From the NCBI RefSeq assembly GCF_013140855.1, contig NZ_JABBPG010000013.1, forward strand, positions 1 to 64,000: a stretch of 64,000 nt of DNA, in the 5' to 3' direction. How positions within the stretch are numbered: the stretch's first letter is position 1; every line of letters begins with the position of its first letter. A program made the translations under genes and the position numbers. The DNA is from Pseudoalteromonas caenipelagi (GTDB lineage: Bacteria > Pseudomonadota > Gammaproteobacteria > Enterobacterales > Alteromonadaceae). The notes beneath the pieces are model-generated. The model saw nothing but the letters and a program-made list of their open reading frames with translations. It had not been told where the DNA came from and made no database searches. Below, piece after piece: positions 1-7,576 of the stretch.

Positions 1-165
1 TGGTGCTAAATCGTCTCTTGGGATGCTGAGGTTATGCACTTCGATAAAGAGACGAATTAGCGCAAGGTGAAGGTAGCCAGTTTATAGAGCGCAGACCTGT
101 TGATGGCTGTGAAGTAAGCAACCTTCACAGCTTAATCACCCTTCATAGGTGTTGAGGAGGAAATA

Positions 166-214
166 GAGTCCCTCGGCAGAGTTAAACTGGTTCTGGAGGC
201 GAGTCCCTCGGCAG
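166..214. repeat. 14 bp direct repeat, two copies
   Basis: The 14-mer GAGTCCCTCGGCAG occurs at 166-179 and again at 201-214. Each copy is followed by a related AAACTGG/AAACCAG stretch, so the repeat unit is really an imperfect unit of about 35 bp in tandem. Confidence 0.8.
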
Positions 215-231
215 CAGCTAAACCAGCTCAT

Positions 232-417
232 TTCACCTTGCGCAAAGGAAACGCACTCACTGCGTTCGTTGTCGTTAACCCTTTGCACCTTAACTTCGCT
301 CACTGTCATTAAACATTTGCACCTTAGCTTCGCTCATGTCGCTAACCTTTTGCACTATACTTCACCTTGCGCAAAGGAAACGTACTCACTGCGTTCGTTG
401 TCGTTAACCCTTTGCAC
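232..417. repeat. 57 bp direct repeats flanking degenerate 33 bp units
   Basis: Bases 232-288 and 361-417 are the same 57 bp sequence with one difference. Between them the sequence falls into degenerate units of about 33 bp, each starting TTTGCACCTTA (282 and 316), with a third partial start at 349. The array ends about 12 bases before the stop codon of the neighbouring minus-strand gene. Confidence 0.8.
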
Positions 418-429
418 AGCCGTTTATAT

Positions 430-1188
430 TTATTGCCCTTTAATTCTCAGACAGTGCTTTGCATAATCATCGTAATAGGCCTTATTTTTCCAAAGAGCTG
501 CAACTCCTTCGTCAAATATCGACACATATTGTTCGCTATGCTTGTTGATGAGCAAGTAGCCTTGCTTTATAAATGCGGGTTTAGCTTGAAAGGTGATCAA
601 CTTATTTTGCTCTGGCGTAAGTGCTTTTGCATACGCAGTTTTGGTTTGCTCTGTCAAAATCACAATGTCAGCCCTGTCTCGTAGCAGGAAAGGCAAATTT
701 TTCGTTGTGTAGGTCGCATTAACAATGCTTATGTCATATTTTTTTACCGCTTCAAGCAGCTCTTTTGGGTAAGTGAGCCCTTGGTTCAACACTAGGCGAT
801 ATGGTGCAAGATCTTTATAAGTTTGGTAGGTGAACTGCAAGCTTGTTAAATGATAGAAGCGGCTAATTTCTGTGGTAATTGGGGTCTTAGTATAGATATA
901 GTCGTTGGCTCGTTGTTTGCTGAGGTACCAATAGGCACTGCCTGAGAACTCAGTTTTTAAGCCTTCTTGATAGGCTCGCTCCCAGGGCATAAACACAAAT
1001 CGAACTTTAAAGTCAGATATTGCAAACGCATCACGGATAAGTTTTGCAACACAACCTTGATCTCTACGCCCTTGATCCATATAAGGGGGCCACTGACCTG
1101 TGCTAATATATATCGTCTTTGGTGGGCTTTGTGCTGTGCATTTACCTGCGTTAACTAAAAGAAACAAATACAGAAGTTGTCGTAGCAC
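430..1188 (-). CDS. Periplasmic solute-binding protein, SBP_bac_3-like, orphan
   Basis: A 252-residue protein with an N-terminal signal peptide (hydrophobic LLYLFLLVNAG, cleavage near residues 18-20). A type 2 periplasmic binding fold is suggested by the opening STGQWPPYMD, where the PPY motif is typical of the family, and by the FMPWERAYQEG segment that follows, as in Alteromonadales amino-acid-binding-like proteins. The start codon is GTG with only a weak ribosome binding site. No permease or ATPase gene is adjacent, so it may serve a distant transporter or act as a sensor-type binding protein. The ligand cannot be read from the sequence. Similar orphans occur at 19818-20585 and 50391-51167. 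Confidence 0.75.
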   Translation of the reverse strand: MLRQLLYLFLLVNAGKCTAQSPPKTIYISTGQWPPYMDQGRRDQGCVAKLIRDAFAISDFKVRFVFMPWERAYQEGLKTEFSGSAYWYLSKQRANDYIYTKTPITTEISRFYHLTSLQFTYQTYKDLAPYRLVLNQGLTYPKELLEAVKKYDISIVNATYTTKNLPFLLRDRADIVILTEQTKTAYAKALTPEQNKLITFQAKPAFIKQGYLLINKHSEQYVSIFDEGVAALWKNKAYYDDYAKHCLRIKGQ

Positions 1189-1264
1189 CAGTATTCTCGA
1201 TGGAAAGTATTATTATTTAATATAGTCACTTTCTTATTTTAAGGAAATGAGGTGGTCACTTTTT

Positions 1265-1963
1265 ATGGACACATTTAAAACGATTCTGGCATGCGCGAGT
1301 GAGCGAAAAGGCTCCGAGCATCACGTACTTTCTTTGCTTACTGACCCTAAACCGTCAGAGGAGCTCTTACAATTGAATGATTCTGATTGGCTCGAAGAGT
1401 TTACTCGGAAGATTTTTCAAAGTGGTTTCTACTGGAATGTTATAGACGCGAAATGGCAAGGGTTTCGAGAGGTATTTTGGGATTTTGAGGTCAACAAGTT
1501 GTTAATGATGTCTCCGGAGATGCTTGAGCAAAGGGCTAGTGATGAACGTATAGTACGTAATTATAAAAAAGTAATGACCATTCCAGATAACTGCTTGATG
1601 ATCCATGAGACAGCTCAAACACACGGTTCATTTGCAAAATTTATTGCTCACTGGCCGACAGATGACATTGTTGGATTATGGCTGTATTTGAAAAAGCACG
1701 GTGCACGGCTAGGAGGAAATACCGGCCCATTTGCGTTAAGGGTATTGGGAAAAGATACCTTTATCCTATCGCGGGATGTGGAATCCTACCTTCGTGCTCA
1801 CAACATCATAGATGGTGGTTTGCATACAAAAAAATCGCTACAGGCCATACAGAGTTTCTTTAACACTTTGGTATCTCAAAGTGGCTGGTCACTACAAGCG
1901 CTCAGCCAACTTATTGCTCTAAGTGTAGGTGATAACATTATTCACTCGAGTGAAGCATCATGA
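1265..1963 (+). CDS. DNA-3-methyladenine glycosylase I-like protein
   Basis: A protein of about 232 residues resembling the Tag family of HhH-GPD base-excision glycosylases, which remove 3-methyladenine from alkylated DNA. The KIFQSGFYWNVIDAKW segment corresponds to the family's helix after the N-terminus (Tag: QAGLSWITVLKKR), and RNYKKV and the RLGGNTGPFALR region fit the later helices. An ATG at 1247 is also possible but has a purine run only one base before it; ATG 1265 gives a family-like N-terminus (MDTFKTIL). Its stop overlaps the selO start as ATGA (1960-1963), implying translational coupling. The catalytic residue was not verified, so activity is inferred from similarity only. Confidence 0.7.
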   Translation: MDTFKTILACASERKGSEHHVLSLLTDPKPSEELLQLNDSDWLEEFTRKIFQSGFYWNVIDAKWQGFREVFWDFEVNKLLMMSPEMLEQRASDERIVRNYKKVMTIPDNCLMIHETAQTHGSFAKFIAHWPTDDIVGLWLYLKKHGARLGGNTGPFALRVLGKDTFILSRDVESYLRAHNIIDGGLHTKKSLQAIQSFFNTLVSQSGWSLQALSQLIALSVGDNIIHSSEAS

Positions 1964-3411
1964 GTTATTTCGACCGTTACACACAACTCGGCTTACAGTT
2001 TACTGTAGCCAGCTCGCCAAGATTGGCAAATAAAGCCAGTACTAAAAAGCTTAATCTGTTGCTGTGGAACGAGGATGTAGCAGATAAGTACGCGATTGCT
2101 TTTGACAAAGAGCATGCTCACTTATATTTGAGTGGTCACACACCACTTGAAGGGGTTATACCAAAAGCTTTGGCTTATTCAGGGCACCAGTTTGGCCATT
2201 TTAATCCGACTTTAGGTGATGGTAGAGCACATTTAATCGGTAGCTTTAATGATCGGCTTGGGCAAGCATACGATTTGCAATTAAAAGGCTCTGGTACTAC
2301 TCCTTTCTCACGAGGTGGAGATGGGTTGTGCGCATTAGGTCCGGCGGTTAGAGAGTTTGTCATGAGTCAGGCTATTGGTGCGCTAGGTGTGCCAACAACC
2401 GAATGTTTGTCGGTTGTCACAACAGGAGAAGACGTTTATCGAGAATCACCTTTACCGGGCGCTGTTTTATGCAGAGTTGCAAGTAGCCACATTCGTATTG
2501 GGTCTTTCCAATATTTGGCGTTGCACGAAGACAAAGAAGCACTCAGTCAACTATTAGATACGGCTATAGAACGCTATTACCCTGAAATTAAGGAGCAAGG
2601 GGATGCACGTATTCTTGAGTTTTTACGTGCGGTATGTAAAAGGCAGGTAACATTGATTGTGCATTGGATGCGAATTGGTTTTGTCCATGGCGTAATGAAT
2701 ACCGATAATATATTGGTCGGGGGGGAAACCATAGACTATGGGCCATGCGCAATGTTGGAGCAATTTTCCTTTGAGCAGGTATTTAGCTCAATAGATCGAC
2801 AGGGACGATATGCCTTTGGTCAGCAACCCAATATTGCCAGCTGGAACTGTGCGCGCTTAGCTGAATCGCTGCTGATGTTATTTGCAGCTGACAATAAGCA
2901 GGCAGTAGCACAGATGAGTGAGGTGCTGACTGAGTTTGCAAGTGATTTTAATCAGCAATATCAGCTTATGTGGGCAAATAAGCTCGGATTACTTGATTGG
3001 CGCGATAGTGATGCCAACTTATTATCTGAGCTACTGGGTACACTAAAGAGCGAAGGACTTGATTATACAAATAGCTTTGCCGCCTTGACGAATCAGTTAC
3101 TTGATAAGCCATTGTGTTGCTTCGAAGTGCCTGAGGAGCTTTCTCCTTGGCTTTCAAAGTGGCAAGCACGCATTGAGGAGTACAATACAGTAGAGGTTTG
3201 TGCGTTGATGCGTTCCGTGAATCCAGCCATTATTCCCAGAAATGCGTTAATAGAGCAAGTTATTAAGGACTATTACGAGCAAGGCGATAGTGAGTTACTT
3301 GAACATTGGTTACCGCTGCTTAAAGACCCTTATCGATATCAAGAGTACGAACAACAGTACATTGAATTTACGACAGAGAACACCCACTACAAGACCTTTT
3401 GTGGCACTTAA
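1960..3411 (+). CDS. selO: Protein adenylyltransferase SelO (YdiU family)
   Basis: A 483-residue SelO pseudokinase, close to the 478 residues of E. coli YdiU. SelO transfers AMP from ATP to Ser, Thr or Tyr of proteins involved in redox homeostasis. Visible hallmarks are the N-terminal SGHQFGHFNPTLGDGRA, the LQLKGSGTTPFSRGGDG ATP-binding region, and the catalytic-loop equivalent HGVMNTDN followed by DYGP. The protein ends F-C-G-T, so a cysteine sits at the antepenultimate position, where selenocysteine is found in animal SelO. The start ATG overlaps the preceding gene's stop; the next gene begins within 20 bases, so the three are probably one operon. Confidence 0.95.
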   Translation: MSYFDRYTQLGLQFTVASSPRLANKASTKKLNLLLWNEDVADKYAIAFDKEHAHLYLSGHTPLEGVIPKALAYSGHQFGHFNPTLGDGRAHLIGSFNDRLGQAYDLQLKGSGTTPFSRGGDGLCALGPAVREFVMSQAIGALGVPTTECLSVVTTGEDVYRESPLPGAVLCRVASSHIRIGSFQYLALHEDKEALSQLLDTAIERYYPEIKEQGDARILEFLRAVCKRQVTLIVHWMRIGFVHGVMNTDNILVGGETIDYGPCAMLEQFSFEQVFSSIDRQGRYAFGQQPNIASWNCARLAESLLMLFAADNKQAVAQMSEVLTEFASDFNQQYQLMWANKLGLLDWRDSDANLLSELLGTLKSEGLDYTNSFAALTNQLLDKPLCCFEVPEELSPWLSKWQARIEEYNTVEVCALMRSVNPAIIPRNALIEQVIKDYYEQGDSELLEHWLPLLKDPYRYQEYEQQYIEFTTENTHYKTFCGT

Positions 3412-3428
3412 TTTTTTACAGGAAGAAT

Positions 3429-5204
3429 ATGACAAAGACACTTACTTGGCACAGCATTAAACAACAAGTGCTGGCACATAAACAGCCGTTAGTGATTGCG
3501 CATATTATCGCTTTTTTTGCGGCGCTAGTGAGTGTACCCATCCCATTGATGATGCCTTTGCTGGTTGATGAAGTCTTACTAGAAAAGCCAGGCCCTGCGA
3601 TTAACTTTTTGAACGGGTTATTGCCCGTTGACTGGCAGCAAAGCGCGGTTTATATCATTATCGTATTGCTCAGTGTTATGTGTATGCGTCTTGCTGCACT
3701 CGTGCTTGGTGTTATTCAATCGAGACAATTTACCATTATCGGTAAAGATATTAGTTTGAATATTAGGGAGCGCCTTCTAAGACACCTGCCGCAAGTACAG
3801 CTCAAAGAATATGAAACTCAGGGCGCTGCGGCTATTAGCTCTAGGTGTATCACTGACGTGGAAACTTTAGATCAATTTATCAGCCAGACGCTATCGCGAT
3901 TTTTAATTGGGCTACTGACAATCATTGGTACCGCAATCGTTTTACTGTGGATTGACTGGGCATTGGGGTTGATCATTCTGTTGCTTAATCCCGCGGTAAT
4001 CTATTTTTCTAGGCAATTTGGCAAGCGCGTCAAAAATTTAAAAAAGGATGAAAATGCGGCATTTGAAGCCTTTCAGGCAGCATTAGTCGAAACCCTAGAT
4101 GCAATTGCTCAATTAAAGGCTGTACGCAGAGAGACAAGTTACTTTGAACATGTTCGTTCGACCGCAGCCGATCTCAAACACTTTGCGGTGCAATCTCAAT
4201 GGAAAACAGATGCGGTTAATCGTTTAAGCTTTACGGTATTTTTGCTTGGCTTTGAAGTGTTTAGAGGCATAGCCATGTTGATGGTGGTGTTTGCAGATTT
4301 AACCGTAGGGCAGATATTCGCAGTGTTCGGCTACTTGTGGTTTATGATGGGCCCTGTGCAAGAATTACTGGGTATTCAATATGCATACTATGGTGCTTCT
4401 GCTGCTTTGCAGAGGCTAAATCAAGTGTTTGCTTTCAAAACTGAAGCGGCGGCACCACCGCAGAGCTCTCTAGTATTTGAGCAGTCGCAAATTGGTATTT
4501 CATTCAAGCATGTCAGTTTTGCCTATCAGCCGGAACTGCCTGTTTTACAGGATGTATCATTGGATATCCCAGCAGGTAAAAAAGTGGCGGTTGTCGCTGT
4601 GTCGGGAGGAGGAAAGTCCACACTAGTTCAACTGTTGCTTGGGTTATATGAAAAACATACTGGTAGTATTGAGATTGCTAATACACCAGTTGAACAAATT
4701 GGCTATCAATCTATACGGGAAAATATCGCGACAGTTTTGCAACAGCCCATTCTTTTTAACAGTACAATTCGTGACAATTTATCACTAGGTCGTAATCATA
4801 GTGATGAACAACTTTGGCATGCGCTTAAAGTGGCCGAATTAGAAAGTACGGTGAGAAACATAGATGGCGGGCTTAATGCTCTGGTAGGACGAAATGGGAT
4901 ACGCTTATCTGGGGGACAAAAGCAGCGGTTGGCAATTGCGCGAATGGTACTCTCTGATCCAAAGGTGGTGATTTTAGATGAAGCTACCTCGGCGTTAGAC
5001 ATCGAAACCGAAGCCCGAATTCATAATAATTTAAAGGCATTTTTGCATAACAGGACTACTTTGATCATTGCCCATAGACTGAGTGCAATTAGACAAGCTG
5101 ATTTAATTTATGTTTTGGATGATGGCAGAATATCACAAGCAGGTGATCATCATAGTTTGTTGTCCGAAGCTGGGCTTTACCAAACACTGTTTGGACATCG
5201 TTAA
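3429..5204 (+). CDS. ABC transporter, fused permease and ATPase (multidrug/lipid exporter type)
   Basis: About 591 residues: six predicted membrane helices in the first 330 residues, then a nucleotide-binding domain. ATPase motifs are the signature LSGGQKQRLAIAR, Walker B VVILDEATSALD and the H-loop IIAHRLSAIR. The Walker A reads AVSGGGKST; the usual first glycine is alanine. The start at 3429 is preferred because AGGAAG lies just upstream; an earlier in-frame start at 3399 would run inside selO. Such half-transporters act as homodimers in the inner membrane and export drugs, lipids or peptides; the substrate is unknown. It is probably cotranscribed with selO. Confidence 0.9.
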   Translation: MTKTLTWHSIKQQVLAHKQPLVIAHIIAFFAALVSVPIPLMMPLLVDEVLLEKPGPAINFLNGLLPVDWQQSAVYIIIVLLSVMCMRLAALVLGVIQSRQFTIIGKDISLNIRERLLRHLPQVQLKEYETQGAAAISSRCITDVETLDQFISQTLSRFLIGLLTIIGTAIVLLWIDWALGLIILLLNPAVIYFSRQFGKRVKNLKKDENAAFEAFQAALVETLDAIAQLKAVRRETSYFEHVRSTAADLKHFAVQSQWKTDAVNRLSFTVFLLGFEVFRGIAMLMVVFADLTVGQIFAVFGYLWFMMGPVQELLGIQYAYYGASAALQRLNQVFAFKTEAAAPPQSSLVFEQSQIGISFKHVSFAYQPELPVLQDVSLDIPAGKKVAVVAVSGGGKSTLVQLLLGLYEKHTGSIEIANTPVEQIGYQSIRENIATVLQQPILFNSTIRDNLSLGRNHSDEQLWHALKVAELESTVRNIDGGLNALVGRNGIRLSGGQKQRLAIARMVLSDPKVVILDEATSALDIETEARIHNNLKAFLHNRTTLIIAHRLSAIRQADLIYVLDDGRISQAGDHHSLLSEAGLYQTLFGHR

Positions 5205-5321
5205 TAGTTAAAAAAGGTAAATACCTTCACGTTAAGTAAAAATTAATTTTTGGCCTACTATTATAAGGCTAAATTCATGAGCTATCTGTGCTCACTTGGT
5301 ATAAAAAGGACGGGACGAAAA

Positions 5322-6365
5322 ATGAAATTTAAATCGATTAGCTTAGCAATTGCTGCGTTATTAGCAGCATCAACAGCGAATGCAAATGAGCATAAAGAAG
5401 GCATTCATTTTGGCGTATTTGGTGATTATTATAATGCAGATTGGAACGATGTTCGCGATGCAGCCGGAGTGGATGTTGATGATTCGACAGGGTGGGGTGC
5501 AGAGATAGGCTATCGTTTCAACAACAATTGGAGTGCACGCTTAGAATATGCTGATATGGACTTTGACTTATCAGGTGTGGGCACTGGTTCTATGGATGCT
5601 GACCGTTTTGGTGTCGATGCACTTTATCACTTTGATGACAGCCCTTTTTATGGGCTAGTCGGTTTAAAAGCGGTAGACGTCTATAAAAGCCTGACATTTG
5701 CAAATGTAGGGGCCGGTTATCGTCACTACTTCAACAATAACTTTTTTGTAAATGCTGAAGCCGCTGTTTATCAAGGTTTAGACCGTGGTTACACCGATGT
5801 TGGTGCAAAATTAGGTCTTAACTACTTCTTTGGTTCAAGTGAACCTGTGAAAAAAGTAGAGCCAGCACCAACGCCAGTTCAACAGCCAGTGGCAATGGAC
5901 AGTGATAAAGATGGTGTTATGGACGCGGATGATCGTTGTGCAAACACGCCTATGTCAGATGCCGTTGATAGCAGCGGTTGTACAAAATATGAAGAGCGTG
6001 AGGTTTCTGTTAAGCTGCTAGTACGTTTCCCTCACGATGCCGCTAAAGTAAACCAGCAATATTTTGATGACATTAATGAAGTTGTTGCGTTTATGAAAGA
6101 GTATGAATCTGCAACTGTGGTGCTCGAAGGTCACGCATCCGCTGTGGGTGATGCAAAATACAACCAGGCGCTATCAGAGAAACGCGCTCAAGCGGTGGCT
6201 AAACAAATGATGAGTGATGGCATTTCAGCTGACCGTATTTCGACGATTGGTTACGGCGAAGAGCGTTTGAAAAATACAGCCAATACTAAAGAAGCTCATG
6301 CTCAAAACCGTCGTGTAGAAGCAACGGTGACTTCTACGGATCGCGTTAAAGTAAAGCGTCAATAA
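5322..6365 (+). CDS. OmpA family outer-membrane protein with N-terminal beta-barrel
   Basis: About 347 residues. A signal peptide ending in ANA is followed by an 8-strand-type barrel rich in alternating aromatic residues (to about residue 175), a proline-rich linker (PAPTPVQQP), a short thrombospondin type 3-like calcium loop (DSDKDGVMDADDRC) and a C-terminal OmpA peptidoglycan-binding domain with VVLEGHASAVGDAKYNQALS and the NRRVEA ending. It probably tethers the outer membrane to peptidoglycan. The start at 5322 gives a clean signal peptide; longer in-frame starts add a non-signal extension. A strong terminator follows at once. Confidence 0.9.
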   Translation: MKFKSISLAIAALLAASTANANEHKEGIHFGVFGDYYNADWNDVRDAAGVDVDDSTGWGAEIGYRFNNNWSARLEYADMDFDLSGVGTGSMDADRFGVDALYHFDDSPFYGLVGLKAVDVYKSLTFANVGAGYRHYFNNNFFVNAEAAVYQGLDRGYTDVGAKLGLNYFFGSSEPVKKVEPAPTPVQQPVAMDSDKDGVMDADDRCANTPMSDAVDSSGCTKYEEREVSVKLLVRFPHDAAKVNQQYFDDINEVVAFMKEYESATVVLEGHASAVGDAKYNQALSEKRAQAVAKQMMSDGISADRISTIGYGEERLKNTANTKEAHAQNRRVEATVTSTDRVKVKRQ

Positions 6366-6391
6366 TTACAGAGTAGAAACATTTATCTGGA

Positions 6392-6416
6392 GGCTCGCTT
6401 AATGCGAGCCTTTTTA
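6392..6416 (+). terminator. Rho-independent terminator of the OmpA-type gene
   Basis: Stem GGCTCGC / GCGAGCC with a five-base loop, followed by TTTTTATTA. Its tail touches the stop codon of the convergent downstream gene. Confidence 0.9.
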
Positions 6417-7133
6417 TTATGTAAGCGAGTCTTTAAATGCACATTCAGTGAGCACGAGTTGCTCATTTATCTGATAAAGCACCTCAACTTTCATGCCCTT
6501 ATGAATGGTTTGTGACAAAGGTTCTGTTATCGCAAATAGTAATCTTTGTGAGTCAAAGTCGATTAGCTGAGCCGCTTCAAACCCAAAAAAACGCTTCACA
6601 CTCGGGTAGAGCGCTTTATAAACGCTCTCTTTTGCTGAAAACATCACCGTGAGTGGGCAAGGTACATGCTCTGCGAGAGTTGCGTGTATTGCTGTTTCCA
6701 AAGGGTGTAGGATTTGGCCTTTTAATTTAGTTTCCTGCGTTTGTGACATTGGTTTCTCAATGTCGATTCCAAGCCCTTTTAATTGATGAGCAGGTGCTGT
6801 CATTGCAAGTGCTATGCCTTGGGTATGGCTGATACTACCGATAATGCCGTCTGGCCAAATTGGTGCTCTGTCTTGTGCTGTTTCAATAGACACATGTTTA
6901 ATCCCCATTTTCGCAAGTGCTGCTTGAGCACATACGCGACCTGCTAGATATTCAGCTCGACGTTTCGGAACTGCATTATTTAACTTTTGCGGCATCACTA
7001 CATGGTGCTTTATGAAGTCTGTTTGCTCGAACTGTTCTACATCGAACGTGCAGCAGTGATAAGGGAAATCAAGTAGCGGCTTAAATGGATTAGCAGGAAG
7101 ATAATGCATACACAATTTGGTCTTATAATTCAT
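6417..7133 (-). CDS. 4'-phosphopantetheinyl transferase (EntD/Sfp type)
   Basis: About 238 residues. The enzyme transfers the phosphopantetheine arm of coenzyme A to a serine of carrier proteins in fatty acid, polyketide or non-ribosomal peptide synthesis. Diagnostic motifs are the magnesium site GLGIDIEKP and FSAKESVYKALYP, plus the EntD-like RRAEYLAGRVCAQAAL near the N-terminus and IIGSISHTQG. The ATG at 7133 matches the EntD length; a TTG at 7172 would add 13 residues. No carrier-protein or synthase genes lie in this window, so it may serve a biosynthetic cluster elsewhere. It sits downstream of a small lipoprotein gene on the same strand. Confidence 0.9.
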   Translation of the reverse strand: MNYKTKLCMHYLPANPFKPLLDFPYHCCTFDVEQFEQTDFIKHHVVMPQKLNNAVPKRRAEYLAGRVCAQAALAKMGIKHVSIETAQDRAPIWPDGIIGSISHTQGIALAMTAPAHQLKGLGIDIEKPMSQTQETKLKGQILHPLETAIHATLAEHVPCPLTVMFSAKESVYKALYPSVKRFFGFEAAQLIDFDSQRLLFAITEPLSQTIHKGMKVEVLYQINEQLVLTECAFKDSLT

Positions 7134-7187
7134 TGCTGAGTAATTTAACACAGTATGGGGTGTTGCTAACAAGCCTAGTACTATTTT

Positions 7188-7571
7188 TTAATGTATCGAT
7201 GTTACAGCTTTACACTGAATATTGTTTAATTCTATATATTTATCTTTTTTAGGGTAATACAGGACACATTGTCCATTTCGTATTTGCAACTCAAGTCGAG
7301 TAACTGATATGTCGTGTTCACCAAGGATAGGTTCATAACCGGGCTTATTCATTCCTTGTTCAAGCATCAAAGTACTGCTTATCATAAAAACATTGTCAGC
7401 TAGTTGCGGTGTTACGCCACCTTTTAGCTTCACAACCGCATCCTGGATCCGCTTTTTAACCGCAGGGGATGTATTTGTTAGCAGCGCTTTGTGTGTGACA
7501 AAAGGTAGGTTGTGTTTGCAGCCTACCTGTAAGCAAACACATAGCAATATTAACGTGTTTTGTCGCTTCAT
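7188..7571 (-). CDS. Small lipoprotein, unknown function
   Basis: 127 residues with a lipoprotein signal peptide: MKRQNTLILLCVCLQVGC, where VGC is the likely lipobox. The mature part has no motif I recognise. It starts 5 bases after the S41 peptidase gene ends, and it lies 54 bases before the phosphopantetheinyl transferase start, so the three minus-strand genes are probably one transcript. A role together with the upstream protease is possible but unsupported by sequence. Confidence 0.65.
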   Translation of the reverse strand: MKRQNTLILLCVCLQVGCKHNLPFVTHKALLTNTSPAVKKRIQDAVVKLKGGVTPQLADNVFMISSTLMLEQGMNKPGYEPILGEHDISVTRLELQIRNGQCVLYYPKKDKYIELNNIQCKAVTSIH

Positions 7572-7576
7572 GGTTG

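Larger units (their letters stand above)
1..429. other. Non-coding left edge with hairpins and repeats
   Basis: No convincing gene is visible in these 429 bases. One frame is open from base 2 to a stop near base 70 and could be the last 22 codons of a gene outside the window, but nothing recognisable is encoded. Two hairpins stand out: a 9 bp stem at 11-19/47-55 and a 9 bp stem at 106-114/123-131 with an 8-base loop. Direct repeats at 166-214 and 232-417 are listed separately. The region may be an intergenic repeat array or a structured RNA; the sequence does not decide. Confidence 0.5.

Noticed and set aside
1..214. Left edge as an integron attC array
   Set aside because: GTTAAAC-like words occur but no paired R'/R'' and L'/L'' boxes and no cassette gene were found.
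269..684. Open plus-strand frames at 269-466 and 367-684
   Set aside because: They run through repeats and antisense to the binding-protein gene; no ribosome binding site or protein-like composition.
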